64,000 nt of DNA, from positions 1,498,001 to 1,562,000 of the forward strand of contig NZ_VFOF01000001.1 in the NCBI RefSeq assembly GCF_006715975.1, read 5' to 3'. The notes under the pieces are model-generated. The model had not been told where the DNA came from, searched no databases, and was given only the letters and a program-made list of their open reading frames with translations. Shown in pieces: positions 45,099 through 55,577 of this stretch. The position numbers and the translations under genes are program-made. Numbering within the stretch: the first letter of the stretch is position 1; each line of letters opens with the position of its first letter. The DNA is from Zymomonas mobilis. Lineage in GTDB: Bacteria > Pseudomonadota > Alphaproteobacteria > Sphingomonadales > Sphingomonadaceae.

Positions 45099-47645
45099 TT
45101 ACGCGACAATATTGACCAGTCGGTTAGGAACAACAATCACTTTTTTTGGTGACTTCCCTTCCAACATTTTAACCACTTTGTCTGAAGCTAATGCCAACTT
45201 TTCGGCTTCGTCTTTGGGAAGATCCCGTGCGACAGTTAAGGTGTCCCTTAATTTACCATTGACCTGAACGGCAATAGTTATTTCATCTTCCACCGTCAGA
45301 GCCGGATCAAATTCAGGCCAGTTGGCTTCTGCAACGAAGCCTTCTTTTGCCAAAAGATGCCATGTTTCTTCGGAAAGATGAGGCACCATCGGGGCGACCA
45401 AGCGGAACAAGGTCAGAGCTGCTTCCTTGCGGGTAGCGGAAGCTTTGGCCTTTTCAATGGCATTGACCAGATCATGAACTTTGGCGATGGCCTTGTTAAA
45501 GGACAGACCTTCGATCGCTTCACCGATATCTTTGATCGCGCAATGTAAACGGCGTTGCAAATCTTTATCGATTGCGTCAGGCGTATCTTTTTCATCGGCG
45601 ATGGCAGCAACACGCCATAAACGCTGCATAAAGCGCCAGCAACCTTCGATACCAGATTCTGTCCAAGCAAGATCGCGTTCGGGCGGGCTATCTGAAAGCA
45701 TGAACCAACGGACAGCATCTGCGCCGTATTGATCCAGAATAGGGGCTGGTTCGACCACATTCTTTTTAGATTTGGACATCTTTTCAACGCGGCCAACCGA
45801 AACGGTTTGGCCTTTTTCCGTTAAAAAAGCACCCTTTTCATCTTTGTGAATCTGTTCAGGGGCTAACCAATGACCTTCGGGGTCTTTGTAGGTTTCATGC
45901 GTAACCATGCCTTGTGTAAACAGACCAGTGAACGGTTCTTTTATATCAAGCCGTCCGATAGACTGTAAGGCACGCGTCCAGAAACGGGCGTAAAGAAGAT
46001 GCAAAATAGCATGTTCAACACCGCCGATATATTGACCTACAGGCAACCATTTTTCAGCCGCTGCCTTGTCAAAAGGCTTGTCATCTGGCTGGCTGGCGAA
46101 ACGTATGAAATACCATGAAGAATCGACAAAGGTATCGAGCGTATCCGTTTCACGGCGTGCTGGTTTACCACATTTAGGGCAAGTCACATCTTTCCAAGTT
46201 GGATGACGTTCCAGAGGGTTACCGGGTTTATCGAAATTGATGTCGTTGGGTAAGGTTACGGGAAGCTGTTCTCTTGGGACAGGCACAGCACCGCAACTAT
46301 CACAATGGATAATCGGGATCGGCGTACCCCAGTAACGTTGGCGCGAAACGCCCCAATCTCTTAACCGGAAAACCGTGGTGCCTTCACCCCAGCCTTCTTT
46401 TTCTGCACGTTCGATGACCGTCTTTTTGGCATCTTCGTTGGAAAGACCATCGAGGAAAGCCGAATTGACCATGATGCCGGAACGGGTATCGGCCTTTTCA
46501 CCGATAACTTCGTTGCTTTCGGCATCGGAAGCGGCAACAACCCGCGTGACAGGCAGGTTATATTTGCGGGCAAAGTCAAGGTCGCGCTGATCATGCGCGG
46601 GGCAACCGAAAACAGCGCCGGTACCATAATCCATCAGCACAAAATTGGCGATAAAGAGCGGTAATTTCAGTTCAGGATTGAGTGGATGGACAAGTGAAAG
46701 GCCTGTATCAAAGCCTTTTTTCTCAGCCGTTTCGATGTCTTCGGCCGCCGTTCCCATTTTTTGGCAATCAGCGATGAATTCAGGCAGACCGGCTGTCTTT
46801 TCAGCAAGTGCCTTGGCAATCGGATGATCGCAAGCAATCGCGACAAAGCTGGCACCGAATAAGGTGTCGGGACGGGTCGTAAAGACTTCGACTTTATCAA
46901 AGCCTTCTGGTGCCATATCAAAATTGAAGTGGAATTGCATGCCTTGGCTGCGACCAATCCAGTTTTCCTGCATGGCGCGCACTTTTTCAGGCCATTGATC
47001 AAGGTCTTTCAGACCATCCAGAAGGTCATCTGCAAATTCAGTAATTTTCAAGAACCACTGATTGAGTTTTCTTCTTTCGACCAAGGCGCCAGAACGCCAA
47101 CCGCGACCATCAATCACCTGTTCGTTCGCAAGAACGGTATGATCGACCGGATCCCAGTTTACCGCAGATTCTTTACGATAGACCAAGCCTGCTTTGTAAA
47201 GATCTAGGAAGAGCGCCTGTTCGTGGCCATAATAGGAAGGTTCACAGGTCGCGAGTTCGCGGCTCCAGTCGATAGCAAAACCGATGCGTTTTAGCTGTTC
47301 CCGCATGGTGGCGATATTGGACATCGTCCATTCACGCGGGTGAATTTTCCGTTCCATAGCGGCATTTTCAGCTGGCATACCGAAGGCATCCCATCCCATC
47401 GGGTGCAGGACTTCATGGCCTTTCATCCGGTAATAACGCGCCAGCACATCGCCCATGGTATAGTTACGGACATGCCCCATATGAATCCGTCCCGAAGGAT
47501 ACGGAAACATTTCGAGAATGTAGCTATGTGGCCGGTCTGAATTATCTTTCGCGTGGAAGCAGCCGCTTTCTTCCCATTTTTTTTGCCAGCGGCTGTCAAT
47601 AACATGCGGATTAAAACGCTGGGAGAAACCAGACTCACTCATCAA
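45099..47645 (-). CDS. leuS: Leucyl-tRNA synthetase
   Basis: An 848-residue class I synthetase that charges tRNA-Leu. The HIGH-type motif reads [11 protein letters not shown] near residue 52, the CP1 editing domain spans about 225-415 ([15 protein letters not shown]), and the KMSKS motif is in [10 protein letters not shown] near 620. Zinc-like [11 protein letters not shown] is in the insertion. Two ATG codons begin the frame (MMSES); either may start. Between DUF3576 and lptE in a conserved alphaproteobacterial order. Confidence 0.97.
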   Translation of the reverse strand: MMSESGFSQRFNPHVIDSRWQKKWEESGCFHAKDNSDRPHSYILEMFPYPSGRIHMGHVRNYTMGDVLARYYRMKGHEVLHPMGWDAFGMPAENAAMERKIHPREWTMSNIATMREQLKRIGFAIDWSRELATCEPSYYGHEQALFLDLYKAGLVYRKESAVNWDPVDHTVLANEQVIDGRGWRSGALVERRKLNQWFLKITEFADDLLDGLKDLDQWPEKVRAMQENWIGRSQGMQFHFNFDMAPEGFDKVEVFTTRPDTLFGASFVAIACDHPIAKALAEKTAGLPEFIADCQKMGTAAEDIETAEKKGFDTGLSLVHPLNPELKLPLFIANFVLMDYGTGAVFGCPAHDQRDLDFARKYNLPVTRVVAASDAESNEVIGEKADTRSGIMVNSAFLDGLSNEDAKKTVIERAEKEGWGEGTTVFRLRDWGVSRQRYWGTPIPIIHCDSCGAVPVPREQLPVTLPNDINFDKPGNPLERHPTWKDVTCPKCGKPARRETDTLDTFVDSSWYFIRFASQPDDKPFDKAAAEKWLPVGQYIGGVEHAILHLLYARFWTRALQSIGRLDIKEPFTGLFTQGMVTHETYKDPEGHWLAPEQIHKDEKGAFLTEKGQTVSVGRVEKMSKSKKNVVEPAPILDQYGADAVRWFMLSDSPPERDLAWTESGIEGCWRFMQRLWRVAAIADEKDTPDAIDKDLQRRLHCAIKDIGEAIEGLSFNKAIAKVHDLVNAIEKAKASATRKEAALTLFRLVAPMVPHLSEETWHLLAKEGFVAEANWPEFDPALTVEDEITIAVQVNGKLRDTLTVARDLPKDEAEKLALASDKVVKMLEGKSPKKVIVVPNRLVNIVA

Positions 47646-47659
47646 TCGAAAACCTTTTT

Positions 47660-48100
47660 TTATTGACCGGACATAGCTGTCCGACGGAGATCCCGAGCGC
47701 GAGTCAGCACAACATCTTCAAGCTTTTGAATCGTGCTGGCATCTACCGCATCATCGACCCAGATACCGTCCCGCAAAATCTGGCGGGAAGCCGAAACCCG
47801 TAAGGCATCGGCGCGAAGGTCATCTCCGAAAATAGCAACAGCCACCCGCATCCGTTCATTCGGACTGGCCGGATTAACATACCAGTCGGTAATAATAACA
47901 CCGCCATTCGCATCGGTTTGAACCAAGGGCATGAAGGAAAAAGTTTCCAATGCAGCCCGCCAAATATAGGCGTTAATTCCGATGGTGGTTATTCTTGAAG
48001 GTGCCAGACCCGCAACTTTCTTCTGATTACCATGTCCACAAGCAGCCAAAGGTAAAATGGCAACAGCCATAAAAAGAGACAAAAAGCGGCGACAAGGCAT
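47660..48100 (-). CDS. DUF3576 lipoprotein
   Basis: A 146-residue predicted lipoprotein; the signal peptide ends with lipobox PLAAC (Cys21). The mature part has [20 protein letters not shown] and [12 protein letters not shown], the DUF3576 pattern found just before leuS in many alphaproteobacteria. The function is unknown; the fold resembles small envelope-stress lipoproteins. It is first in the operon, 14 bases ahead of leuS. Confidence 0.88.
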   Translation of the reverse strand: MPCRRFLSLFMAVAILPLAACGHGNQKKVAGLAPSRITTIGINAYIWRAALETFSFMPLVQTDANGGVIITDWYVNPASPNERMRVAVAIFGDDLRADALRVSASRQILRDGIWVDDAVDASTIQKLEDVVLTRARDLRRTAMSGQ

Positions 48101-48413
48101 AAAATAACAATCCCCAAGAAATAATGGCGGTATGACAGCTTTGCTTATAAATGCTCTTCTCTTCCTAGCAAGAGGAAGAACGCATCAAGCGGCTGATTCA
48201 GAAAAATTTCAACTGGATATAATGCGAGACCTAAATCGAATATGAATAATATTATCCGGCTATCCTGTCTGAATAGAGCTGGTTTTCATCATATCTAGGG
48301 TCAGGCAAACCAATTGACGGTCTCTTTATACACTTCATAGCGCATTCCAGCCGGTTTCCTATGGCGTTTTCATGCCGGACGCTATTATTTTTATTCTTCG
48401 CCCCATTCTAACG
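48101..48413. other. Intergenic region between DUF3576 and the LysE gene
   Basis: 313 bases that must hold the promoter of the DUF3576-leuS operon (minus strand) and the 3' end of the LysE gene. CTTCCT and AGGAAG (about 48164-48179) could form a small hairpin. I see no gene or clear terminator. Confidence 0.4.
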
Positions 48414-49046
48414 CTACATTTCGCCCAAAACATACCGTTCGACCAGTAGAATAACCGATATCGTCATCATGGATACGGCCGAAAATCGGCTGAGAGCCAG
48501 ATTGATCTGCGGGTATTTTTTCAAAAGAGCGCGCGCCAGAAATCCGATTAACAGATAAAAGCTACCGCAGTTAAAAGCATGGATGATGCCGAGGGTGAAA
48601 ATCTGAAGCGAGAAAGGCCATGCCGCTTTGGTTGAAGTAAATTGCGGCAAAAACATCAGAAAAAACAGAAACATTTTAGGGTTTAAGCCGCTGACACAAA
48701 AGCCTCGTTTAATCCATTGGGCATTACTGGATTTTGAGTTCAAAGAAGGCGTGTCATTTTGTAATGCAGGCGGTTTTCGCAAGAGACCGATACCAAGCCA
48801 GAACAGATAGATTGCCCCCGCTAAAGTAAGAATATCAAAGGCAAAAGGCGTTTTGGCAATCAAAGCCGCCGCCCCGACTGCAACAAGAATAGTGGCAGCA
48901 ATATAGCCTAGCACTAGCCCGAAAACAGCGGAAATAATGGTTTTATGGTTTGCGCCAACAGAAAGGACATAAGCCCAGTCCGCCCCCGGAATAAGAACAA
49001 AAAGAACCGAAACAGCCCAAAAAGCCACCAATATTTCTATTGGCAT
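48414..49046 (-). CDS. LysE family amino-acid exporter
   Basis: A 210-residue inner-membrane exporter of the RhtB/LysE family, with about six hydrophobic segments. VLIPGADWAYVLSVGA near residue 15-30 is the LysE first-helix signature, and GLNPKMFLFFLMFLPQF near 125 the second. Start at ATG 49046, seven bases after AGGAG; the frame to 49154 is unsupported. The divergent Lrp-type regulator gene, 198 bases away, probably controls it by an amino acid, as in LysG/LysE-type pairs. Confidence 0.9.
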   Translation of the reverse strand: MPIEILVAFWAVSVLFVLIPGADWAYVLSVGANHKTIISAVFGLVLGYIAATILVAVGAAALIAKTPFAFDILTLAGAIYLFWLGIGLLRKPPALQNDTPSLNSKSSNAQWIKRGFCVSGLNPKMFLFFLMFLPQFTSTKAAWPFSLQIFTLGIIHAFNCGSFYLLIGFLARALLKKYPQINLALSRFSAVSMMTISVILLVERYVLGEM

Positions 49047-49244
49047 ATTTTTTCTCCTTAAGAGACAAGACAAAGCGCCTTGAAAAAGAGCATCCGAATA
49101 TTTTGAAATTTTTAGGGGTAAGGAGGGGTGTTCAAGCGAGAAAATCCCTCTCAACCGCTGTTAATCGGGATAATATCCCCGAATATGCGCAATATCTTTC
49201 TAATTTATTGTTTAGAAGCGATATTTTGGAGTATATTTTTTTAT

Positions 49245-49706
49245 ATGGATCAAATAGACCGCAAGATACTTGCTGAATTGCAAAATGACGCTCGCCTGAC
49301 GTTAACCGAATTGGCGGACAGAATCGGTTTAAGCCTGTCCCCTTGCCATAGGCGGGTGCATGCTTTGGAAAAATCGGGAGCGATACAGGGCTATCGTGCC
49401 TGTATTGATTACAGGAAGTTGGGATTGGCTTTTTCGGCGATTGTTTTTGTGACTTTGTCCGAGAGCAACAAGCAACTGGTGCAAGGATTTGAAGAGGCTT
49501 TGCTGACTATTCCAGAGGTCATCAGTGCCGAAAGATTATTCGGGACACCAGACTATATCCTTCACATCATTACAAAAGATCTGTCTTCGTTTCAGAAGTT
49601 ATATGATGAGCAATTATCATCGCTTGCAAGCGTTAAAAAGCTGACATCGACGATTGTGATGAAGGATATTTTTCAAGGCAGAAAAGCCTCATATCCGACT
49701 TTTTGA
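49245..49706 (+). CDS. Lrp/AsnC family transcriptional regulator
   Basis: A 153-residue regulator from ATG 49245 (MDQIDRKILAELQNDARL). The helix-turn-helix is LTELADRIGLSLSPCHRRVHALEKSG (about residues 20-45), then an RAM ligand-binding domain (about 65-140). GGAG lies 13 bases upstream of the ATG, rather far. It is divergent from the LysE exporter, so it likely activates or represses that gene in response to an amino acid. Confidence 0.92.
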   Translation: MDQIDRKILAELQNDARLTLTELADRIGLSLSPCHRRVHALEKSGAIQGYRACIDYRKLGLAFSAIVFVTLSESNKQLVQGFEEALLTIPEVISAERLFGTPDYILHIITKDLSSFQKLYDEQLSSLASVKKLTSTIVMKDIFQGRKASYPTF

Positions 49707-49754
49707 GCCGCGTATTCAGGAGAACAGAAGCCTATTCCTGTTCTCCCGATAGGA

Positions 49755-50546
49755 TTAGATAAATTTCGGTGGCAAAAAGCGCCGATTATGAAGAACCGGC
49801 AGGATATCCCGCGCATGGGTAATTCGTTTATGGAAAAGCTCTGCCATAATCATAGCAGGTTCTTCCCCTGCCCTTGCTATGGCGACCCCTAGGGGATCAA
49901 CCACCATACTATTTCCAATATTGCGTTGGCCGCATTCGCCAACGGCAATCATATAGCAGGTATTTTCTAAGGCTCTCGCCTTGACCAGAATATCCCAATG
50001 GGCTTCTTTCCCTGCGCCTTTCACCCAAGCGGCGGGCAGAATTAAAGCATCAGCGCCTTCTAGCACCAAACGTCTTGCTAATTCCGGAAAGCGAAGATCG
50101 TAACAGATCATCAGCCCGACTTTAAAACCGGCTATTTCAACCAAGGGTGGCAAGCTGTCGCCAGCAGTGATGGAACGGGATTCTTTGTAAGAAAAAGCAT
50201 CATAGAGATGCAATTTTCGGTATTGAGCGATAATCCGCCCGTTTTTGATAACCAGTAACGTATTATAGAACCGATCTTTCCCGTCAGGTATCGGTAGACA
50301 TCCAGCGATGGTGAGCGTGGGATGCTGCATTGTGGCGGATGTAAGACGGGTAATAAAAGGTCCATCAATAGGTTGTGCTGTTTTGGGAATAATATCGGGA
50401 TCGGCCATATCTTGCGCCAAGATCCCTTCTGGCAACACAAGCAGATCGGCTTCATTTTGGGCTGCACGTTCAATCAGATCGCAGCAGATAGCTAAATTAT
50501 CATGCCAATCAGGCTGAACGGCAAATTGCCCCAGCGCCACTTTCAA
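49755..50546 (-). CDS. Carbon-nitrogen hydrolase (Nit1/deaminated glutathione amidase-like)
   Basis: A 263-residue nitrilase-superfamily amidase. The catalytic triad is Glu40 in LVLPEG, Lys111 in YRKLHLYD and Cys148 in MICYDLRFPE. YRKLHLYDAF is typical of the Nit branch that cleaves deaminated glutathione (metabolite repair); omega-amidase is an alternative. Length is normal. It lies about 50 bases past the convergent Lrp gene and next to a barrel-like gene. Confidence 0.9.
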   Translation of the reverse strand: MKVALGQFAVQPDWHDNLAICCDLIERAAQNEADLLVLPEGILAQDMADPDIIPKTAQPIDGPFITRLTSATMQHPTLTIAGCLPIPDGKDRFYNTLLVIKNGRIIAQYRKLHLYDAFSYKESRSITAGDSLPPLVEIAGFKVGLMICYDLRFPELARRLVLEGADALILPAAWVKGAGKEAHWDILVKARALENTCYMIAVGECGQRNIGNSMVVDPLGVAIARAGEEPAMIMAELFHKRITHARDILPVLHNRRFLPPKFI

Positions 50547-50597
50547 GAGAATAACTCCCTTTTAAATTTTTTGTTATTTTAAACAGCAAACAGGATA

Positions 50598-51437
50598 TCA
50601 GAAATTAAAGCTGGTACCCAGATAAACCGCCTGCCCGTCTCTTTGTATATCAGGAGCAGAAGGCACAATATGGCTATTCTGTTGCATCGTATAACGAAGG
50701 CCACCCGAAATCTTTAGGCGATGGTTAATCATATAGGAACCGGCAACATCAAGAGAATAATTAGAATTATCCCCAATGGCCGATGCTCTTTCCCCGCTAT
50801 TCCGTGCAGAATTCATCTGTAGCCGCGTTGACCAATTGTGATGCGTATAATTCAATCCAACGTCGAAGGCATCTCGACCGCCCATAATGGGCCCTTCATT
50901 CACATGACCAACATCACCGCTGAGGGTGAATTCTTTCCAGCTAAGCGAGGCACCCATATTATAGGCTGTGCTAGGAGCGATACTCAGGCTTTGCGGGGTG
51001 CCATTCTTCTCCCCTGTCGATGGCAAGATATGTGCCCGAACAGCCACCGTTACCGCCCGTTTATGACCGGGGACAGAAGATGGCGTAAATTGGAAGCCGG
51101 ATGATAGAGTATTATTCGAAGATTGTGCAAAAGCCGCAGCCAGACGCGGATCACCGATAGAAGGCGTAAAGGAACCGATCGGCGCATTGCTGTTGCTGCT
51201 TATGCGTCCCAGAAGGCGGTTATTCTCTTTGGCTTCTGAGCGGCGGCTAGTGTGATTTGTCCGAACCGGTTGAAAGACGCGGTTCGATGAGATTTCAGGA
51301 CGAGGCGGTCCGATCAACGAAACCGGTGCAGCGATAGCTATCGGCTGAAGGAAAAAAGATAAAAGGCATCCACCCAATGCATAAGCAAAGGTCTTTTTCC
51401 TCCCAGTCAAGCCGATATCAAGCTTGCCCCACGTCAT
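50598..51437 (-). CDS. Probable outer-membrane beta-barrel protein, unknown function
   Basis: I do not recognise the family. A 279-residue exported protein: signal peptide to about residue 37 (IAIAAP), an Asn/Ser-rich disordered part to about 130, then alternating aromatic/polar strands (SLSIAPSTAYNMGASLSWKEF, FDVGLNYTHHNWSTRLQMN, YSLDVAGSYMINHRLKISGGL) and a final AVYLGTSFNF, the Phe-ended strand that BAM-targeted barrels carry. Eight or so strands are suggested, fewer than classical trimeric porins. The start ATG lies 51437; AT-rich DNA flanks it. Confidence 0.65.
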   Translation of the reverse strand: MTWGKLDIGLTGRKKTFAYALGGCLLSFFLQPIAIAAPVSLIGPPRPEISSNRVFQPVRTNHTSRRSEAKENNRLLGRISSNSNAPIGSFTPSIGDPRLAAAFAQSSNNTLSSGFQFTPSSVPGHKRAVTVAVRAHILPSTGEKNGTPQSLSIAPSTAYNMGASLSWKEFTLSGDVGHVNEGPIMGGRDAFDVGLNYTHHNWSTRLQMNSARNSGERASAIGDNSNYSLDVAGSYMINHRLKISGGLRYTMQQNSHIVPSAPDIQRDGQAVYLGTSFNF

Positions 51438-51906
51438 TGTCTGATTTTTATCCCCTTATCCGAATGAAAAGTTTCTAACTAAAGATTGATATATTTTCTA
51501 TATTTATAAGGGGGTTTTGTCTTTACTTTTGTAGAAAATCCCCAAACTGTGGCTCAACTGCACTGTAAATATAGCACAATTTATAAAATATTGGATATTG
51601 TCGTTATTTTTAATAATTTTTTAATATTCTTATACTAAAATATTAGAATTTAATATATTTTGACGATAAAATTTAAACTAAATATTCAAAAAATTACCAT
51701 CACACAAAAACAAATTATAAAATAATGTAATTTTCAGAAGTATAATAAGAGCAAAATATCGCCATTTCTCCATCGCGCGATTTGTCAGAGCAATAACTTT
51801 CCTTTCTATTTTTATTCCAAAATGGCAATGAAACCGTTGTCTGCCAGGATCTCTGCGGACAAGAGCTTTTTCGCCCTTGGTCACAGAGATCAAGATGGAG
51901 AAAAGA
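51438..51906. other. AT-rich intergenic region with no gene
   Basis: 469 bases between divergent genes, extremely AT-rich at 51480-51740. It must contain both promoters. A minus-strand 84-codon frame at 51678-51932 overlaps the oxidoreductase start and is not accepted. The richness suggests a candidate site for MucR-type or other silencing proteins. Confidence 0.5.
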
Positions 51907-53007
51907 ATGTCAGAGATTTTTGATATTGCCATTATCGGAAGCGGAATTGCAGGCGCCGGATTGGCGGCTATGCTTGGAGATAAGGCAAGTATTTTATTGC
52001 TGGAGGCGGAATCTGCCCCCGGTTATCACGCAACAGGAAGATCGGCGGCCTTTTGGTCAGAAACCTATGGAGGGCCTGCCGTTCAGCCATTAACCAGCGC
52101 AACAGGCCCAAAATTAAAAGCGGGTGGTTTTTTATCACCGCTCGGTATTTTTCATGTTGCCGATAAAGATGGATTGGCCGCGTTAGAAAAATTGCAGGCC
52201 AGTTTTGCCGATACATCCGTTGTTTTAACACCGCTTGATCGTGCGGATATTGAAGCAACGGGATGCCGCCTGAAAGAAGGTTGGGATCACGGTTTAAAAG
52301 AAGGCAGTTGCGAAGGTATTGATGTCGCAGCCCTGCATGCGCATTTTCTGTCAAAAGCCCAGAAAAGCGGAACCCGTTTAAAAACCTATAATCGTGTAAC
52401 GGGTTTGACGCGTCAGAATGGTCATTGGCAGATTAAAACAACCCATGACGAATTCAAAGCCGTGCGTGTCGTCAATGCGGCAGGAGCATGGGCAAGCGAA
52501 GTGGCGGCTTTGGCAGGCGCTTTGCCGATTGAGATCACGCCCTACCGACGCACCATGATCCAGTTACAGGTCTCCCCCACGCCTCCATCTGATATGCCTT
52601 TGATTATGGATGCCTTGACCCGTTTCTATTTTAAACCAGAAGAAGGTAATCGGATTTGGTTAACCCCTCATGATGAACACGCCCAACCACCGGCGGATGT
52701 CGCGCCGGAAGAAATCGATATCGCCATGGCTATTGATCGTTTTAGCCAAGCCGCCGACTGGAAAATCGAAAAGGTAGAGCGCTGTTGGGCAGGATTGCGC
52801 AGCTTTTCGCCTGATCGCGCGCCTATCTATGGAGCCGATCCATTGGCAGAAGGCTTTTTCTGGTGTGCCGGACAAGGAGGCTTTGGTATTCAAACCTCGG
52901 TTGCGGGGTCGATGCTGGCCGCTTGTCTGTTACTGGGCGAAGACTTGCCTGACTGGATGAACGGGATTGATCCTGAAAGATATCGACCCGATCGCTTCCA
53001 GTCATAA
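51907..53007 (+). CDS. FAD-dependent oxidoreductase (DAO/DadA family)
   Basis: A 366-residue flavoprotein of the D-amino-acid oxidase/glycine oxidase superfamily. The dinucleotide loop IGSGIAGAGLAAML is at the N-terminus, GYHATGRSAAFWSE follows, and the FAD-diphosphate segment FFWCAGQGGFGIQTS lies near 325. The substrate (a D-amino acid or sarcosine-like amine) is not evident. Start at ATG 51907, six bases after GGAG; the TTG upstream is not used. Single gene. Confidence 0.87.
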   Translation: MSEIFDIAIIGSGIAGAGLAAMLGDKASILLLEAESAPGYHATGRSAAFWSETYGGPAVQPLTSATGPKLKAGGFLSPLGIFHVADKDGLAALEKLQASFADTSVVLTPLDRADIEATGCRLKEGWDHGLKEGSCEGIDVAALHAHFLSKAQKSGTRLKTYNRVTGLTRQNGHWQIKTTHDEFKAVRVVNAAGAWASEVAALAGALPIEITPYRRTMIQLQVSPTPPSDMPLIMDALTRFYFKPEEGNRIWLTPHDEHAQPPADVAPEEIDIAMAIDRFSQAADWKIEKVERCWAGLRSFSPDRAPIYGADPLAEGFFWCAGQGGFGIQTSVAGSMLAACLLLGEDLPDWMNGIDPERYRPDRFQS

Positions 53008-53068
53008 TCATATGATTTTATAGATGAATAGCCTCATACAGCCCATAAATTTTATGGTTTGTATGGGG

Positions 53069-53959
53069 TTATTTTTTGAATTCTCTTATAATTTGGAGCC
53101 ACACGCCTTTTACGGAAAGATCGGTTTTCTTTGCATCGATAATGGTCATATCGCCCACAGCCGACAGCGTATGCATGCCTTCAACATAGGGCGCTAACGA
53201 AGGCGGTATCTCGATCTGTTCGCCAACCGAACAAGTGATTAAATCAGGGTTTAAGTTATCGAATAACAACGGTCTGATCGCGAGACCATATGTTGAGGTG
53301 CAATCCTGAACGGGTAGTGTGAGGCCATTGGGGACGATAACAGGCGTTCCACCCGGACGGCTATGCCCGGCCCCTTCTATCACAGGGTTGTTTTTATAAA
53401 GCGTCCATTTACCGGTGATTTGGTCGGCATAAGCGGCATGTAATTCCTGCTTCTTCTGTGATTTTCCATTGGCCGACATATAGAATAGCAACCAGAGGCC
53501 ATTATAAAAAACAGGGGTCGCGTCGATAGCGACATCACCGCCTAAATCGATATCTGAAATTTTTTCCCATTGGTCTGGAAAGGATACTGCCCGATAGAGG
53601 GTTAGTTTGCCGTTACGCGATGCCTCGGGCAGCATGTAGATTTCATTGTTGTCTTCAAAGACATAGGGGTATGACAAATGCCATGCCTCTGAAAGCACGG
53701 TTTTACGAGAAAGAAGCTTTAAATTTTTATCAAAGCATTGGCATTCAATAATGCCTTTTCTGGTTCGGTAATCGTAATATTCCGCAAATATATAAAAGAG
53801 GCCATTTTTTTCTATTCCGAATGGATCCGCCAAAAAACAGTAGAAATCTAAATTACGGGTTATGTCGATTATCTCACCCGTAATTTTGCCAAATTGAAGA
53901 ATATCGGCGACGGGTTGTCTTACAAGGAAAGTTTTCCAGAGGTCTTTTCGGATACCCAT
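53069..53959 (-). CDS. GINT1 N-terminal-like five-bladed propeller protein
   Basis: A 296-residue protein with repeated blade motifs typical of GH43/GH130-like five-bladed propellers: FLADPFGIEKNGLFYIFAEYY, YPYVFEDNNEIYMLPEASRNGKLTLYRA, WLLFYMSANGKSQ and HSRPGGTPVIV. It resembles the N-terminal domain of plant glucosamine inositolphosphorylceramide transferase (GINT1), but the glycosyltransferase domain of GINT1 is absent. Bacterial members usually sit in polysaccharide clusters. Here a flippase gene is divergent 295 bases away. A role in exporting or modifying a surface glycan or glycolipid is inference. Confidence 0.65.
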   Translation of the reverse strand: MGIRKDLWKTFLVRQPVADILQFGKITGEIIDITRNLDFYCFLADPFGIEKNGLFYIFAEYYDYRTRKGIIECQCFDKNLKLLSRKTVLSEAWHLSYPYVFEDNNEIYMLPEASRNGKLTLYRAVSFPDQWEKISDIDLGGDVAIDATPVFYNGLWLLFYMSANGKSQKKQELHAAYADQITGKWTLYKNNPVIEGAGHSRPGGTPVIVPNGLTLPVQDCTSTYGLAIRPLLFDNLNPDLITCSVGEQIEIPPSLAPYVEGMHTLSAVGDMTIIDAKKTDLSVKGVWLQIIREFKK

Positions 53960-54254
53960 TAACTGACTTTCTTCGGATTATTTTAAAAGGCGCGTCTTGA
54001 TGAGCGCTAAGATATCGGCAATCCATAAAGAAGGAAATAAGATTATCTATTTACTCTATCAAAGGATCCAGAGGGAGACGGTTATTAACAATATTAGATA
54101 TTGCTTATAAAACAGTCTTCTTTAAAAGACAGATTATAAAATATCGCTATAGAATTGTGATAAGGCTCTGCCGACTGTTTTTTACATTATAATCGCATAA
54201 ATCATCAGAATTTTTATTCCATCGCTGCTATCCAGTGATGTCTGCTTGGATGTC

Positions 54255-55577
54255 ATGCCCAAAAAATCTCAATCTGTCTTTTCCCGTATCATCAGTAATA
54301 CAGGCATCCTGATTGTAGGCCGTGTTCTGAATGCTATATGCAGCTTTGTCTATGTTGCATGGACATCCCAAGCATTGGGATTGAATATCTTTGGCGTGAT
54401 GCTTTTGATTACGACTTTTGCAACCCTGATTTCGGATATTACCCGTTTTCAGTCATGGCAGACCTTGGTGCATTATGGTTCAAAGCCGTTTCAAGAAAAG
54501 CAGTTCGATCAATTCGATGATATTCTGGCCTTCTGTGTTAGAGCCGATTTTTTAAGCGCTGCCTTTGGCATGTTCGTTGGCTTATCCGGCATCCTCATTT
54601 TGGGTACTTCGACCTTAGGATGGCCAACGGCCGTTAAACCGGATGCCTTGCTTTGTATGTTGATTATACTTTTTATGAATATTGGTTGGTCAACAGGCAT
54701 GTTGCGTCTGTGTAACCGTTTTAAACTAGTGACGGTCTATGAATTTATTACCACCTGCGTCCGAACGGGTGGTTGTGGCATAGGCTATCTGCTTCATATG
54801 AAATTGGGCTATTTTCTGTTTGTTTGGTGCATGACCCAATTCACGCTTTTCGTGACATGCAGTTGTGCTGGTCTTTATCTGTTGTACCAGCATACTGGAC
54901 GGACGTTACCGATAAGAAAAATTTTCACATTTGTAACCCCGATAAAAGGTATGTGGCAGTTCACATTAAGTGTGAGCTTTAATCAGATTTTGGATTCCGT
55001 TTTTCAGCAAGGTGGCACCCTAGCAATTGGGAGTTCTTTGGGCGCCGGAGAAGCCGCTGTCTATCGGGTTGCACGGCAGATCAGTAATGGCCTGTCAAAA
55101 CCGGCACAGATGATTATTCCAACGTTATATCCAGAATTTATTCGTTTTCGGGATAAAGGCGATTGGCAAGGTATGCGCCTTGTAACCCTGAAAATATTCG
55201 GTCTGGTTTTAGCCTTTTCTCTTCTGGTGTTTTTCCTGACACTTTTGGTTGGTGAGCGCCTGTTTACCTATATGCTGCATTATAGTTGGCCGGGTGAAAA
55301 AACCATTCTTGTGCTGCTGGTTTGTAGTGCCTTGTTCGATATCTGTCTGGTTCCGATTGAGCCGCTGTTAACTGTGATGAAACGGATCTCGTTTGTATTA
55401 AAAACGCGGATATCGATTATCGCCTGCTATTTTCTATTTTTATACGGGCTGATGCATATTGCAGGGATTAATGGCGCCGCTCTTTCAAGTGTGATTACGT
55501 CATTTTTGATGCTGGCGATTTGTGCCATCCCTGTTGTCAGATGGTTTACACGCTCAAAGGCAGAAGAAAGTGAATAG
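54255..55577 (+). CDS. Oligosaccharide flippase (Wzx/MOP superfamily)
   Basis: A 440-residue integral membrane protein with about twelve hydrophobic segments; the first runs IISNTGILIVGRVLNAICSFVYVAW, the MATE/MOP lipid-flippase N-terminus. It probably flips a lipid-linked glycan across the inner membrane. ATG 54255 is chosen though no clear ribosome site is visible; a TTG three codons earlier is possible. Codon usage looks like that of neighbours. Followed by 368 bases of very AT-rich DNA. Confidence 0.85.
   Translation: MPKKSQSVFSRIISNTGILIVGRVLNAICSFVYVAWTSQALGLNIFGVMLLITTFATLISDITRFQSWQTLVHYGSKPFQEKQFDQFDDILAFCVRADFLSAAFGMFVGLSGILILGTSTLGWPTAVKPDALLCMLIILFMNIGWSTGMLRLCNRFKLVTVYEFITTCVRTGGCGIGYLLHMKLGYFLFVWCMTQFTLFVTCSCAGLYLLYQHTGRTLPIRKIFTFVTPIKGMWQFTLSVSFNQILDSVFQQGGTLAIGSSLGAGEAAVYRVARQISNGLSKPAQMIIPTLYPEFIRFRDKGDWQGMRLVTLKIFGLVLAFSLLVFFLTLLVGERLFTYMLHYSWPGEKTILVLLVCSALFDICLVPIEPLLTVMKRISFVLKTRISIIACYFLFLYGLMHIAGINGAALSSVITSFLMLAICAIPVVRWFTRSKAEESE

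Noticed and set aside
51678-51932. 84-codon minus-strand frame in the AT-rich gap
   Set aside because: It overlaps the start of the oxidoreductase gene and has no supporting features.
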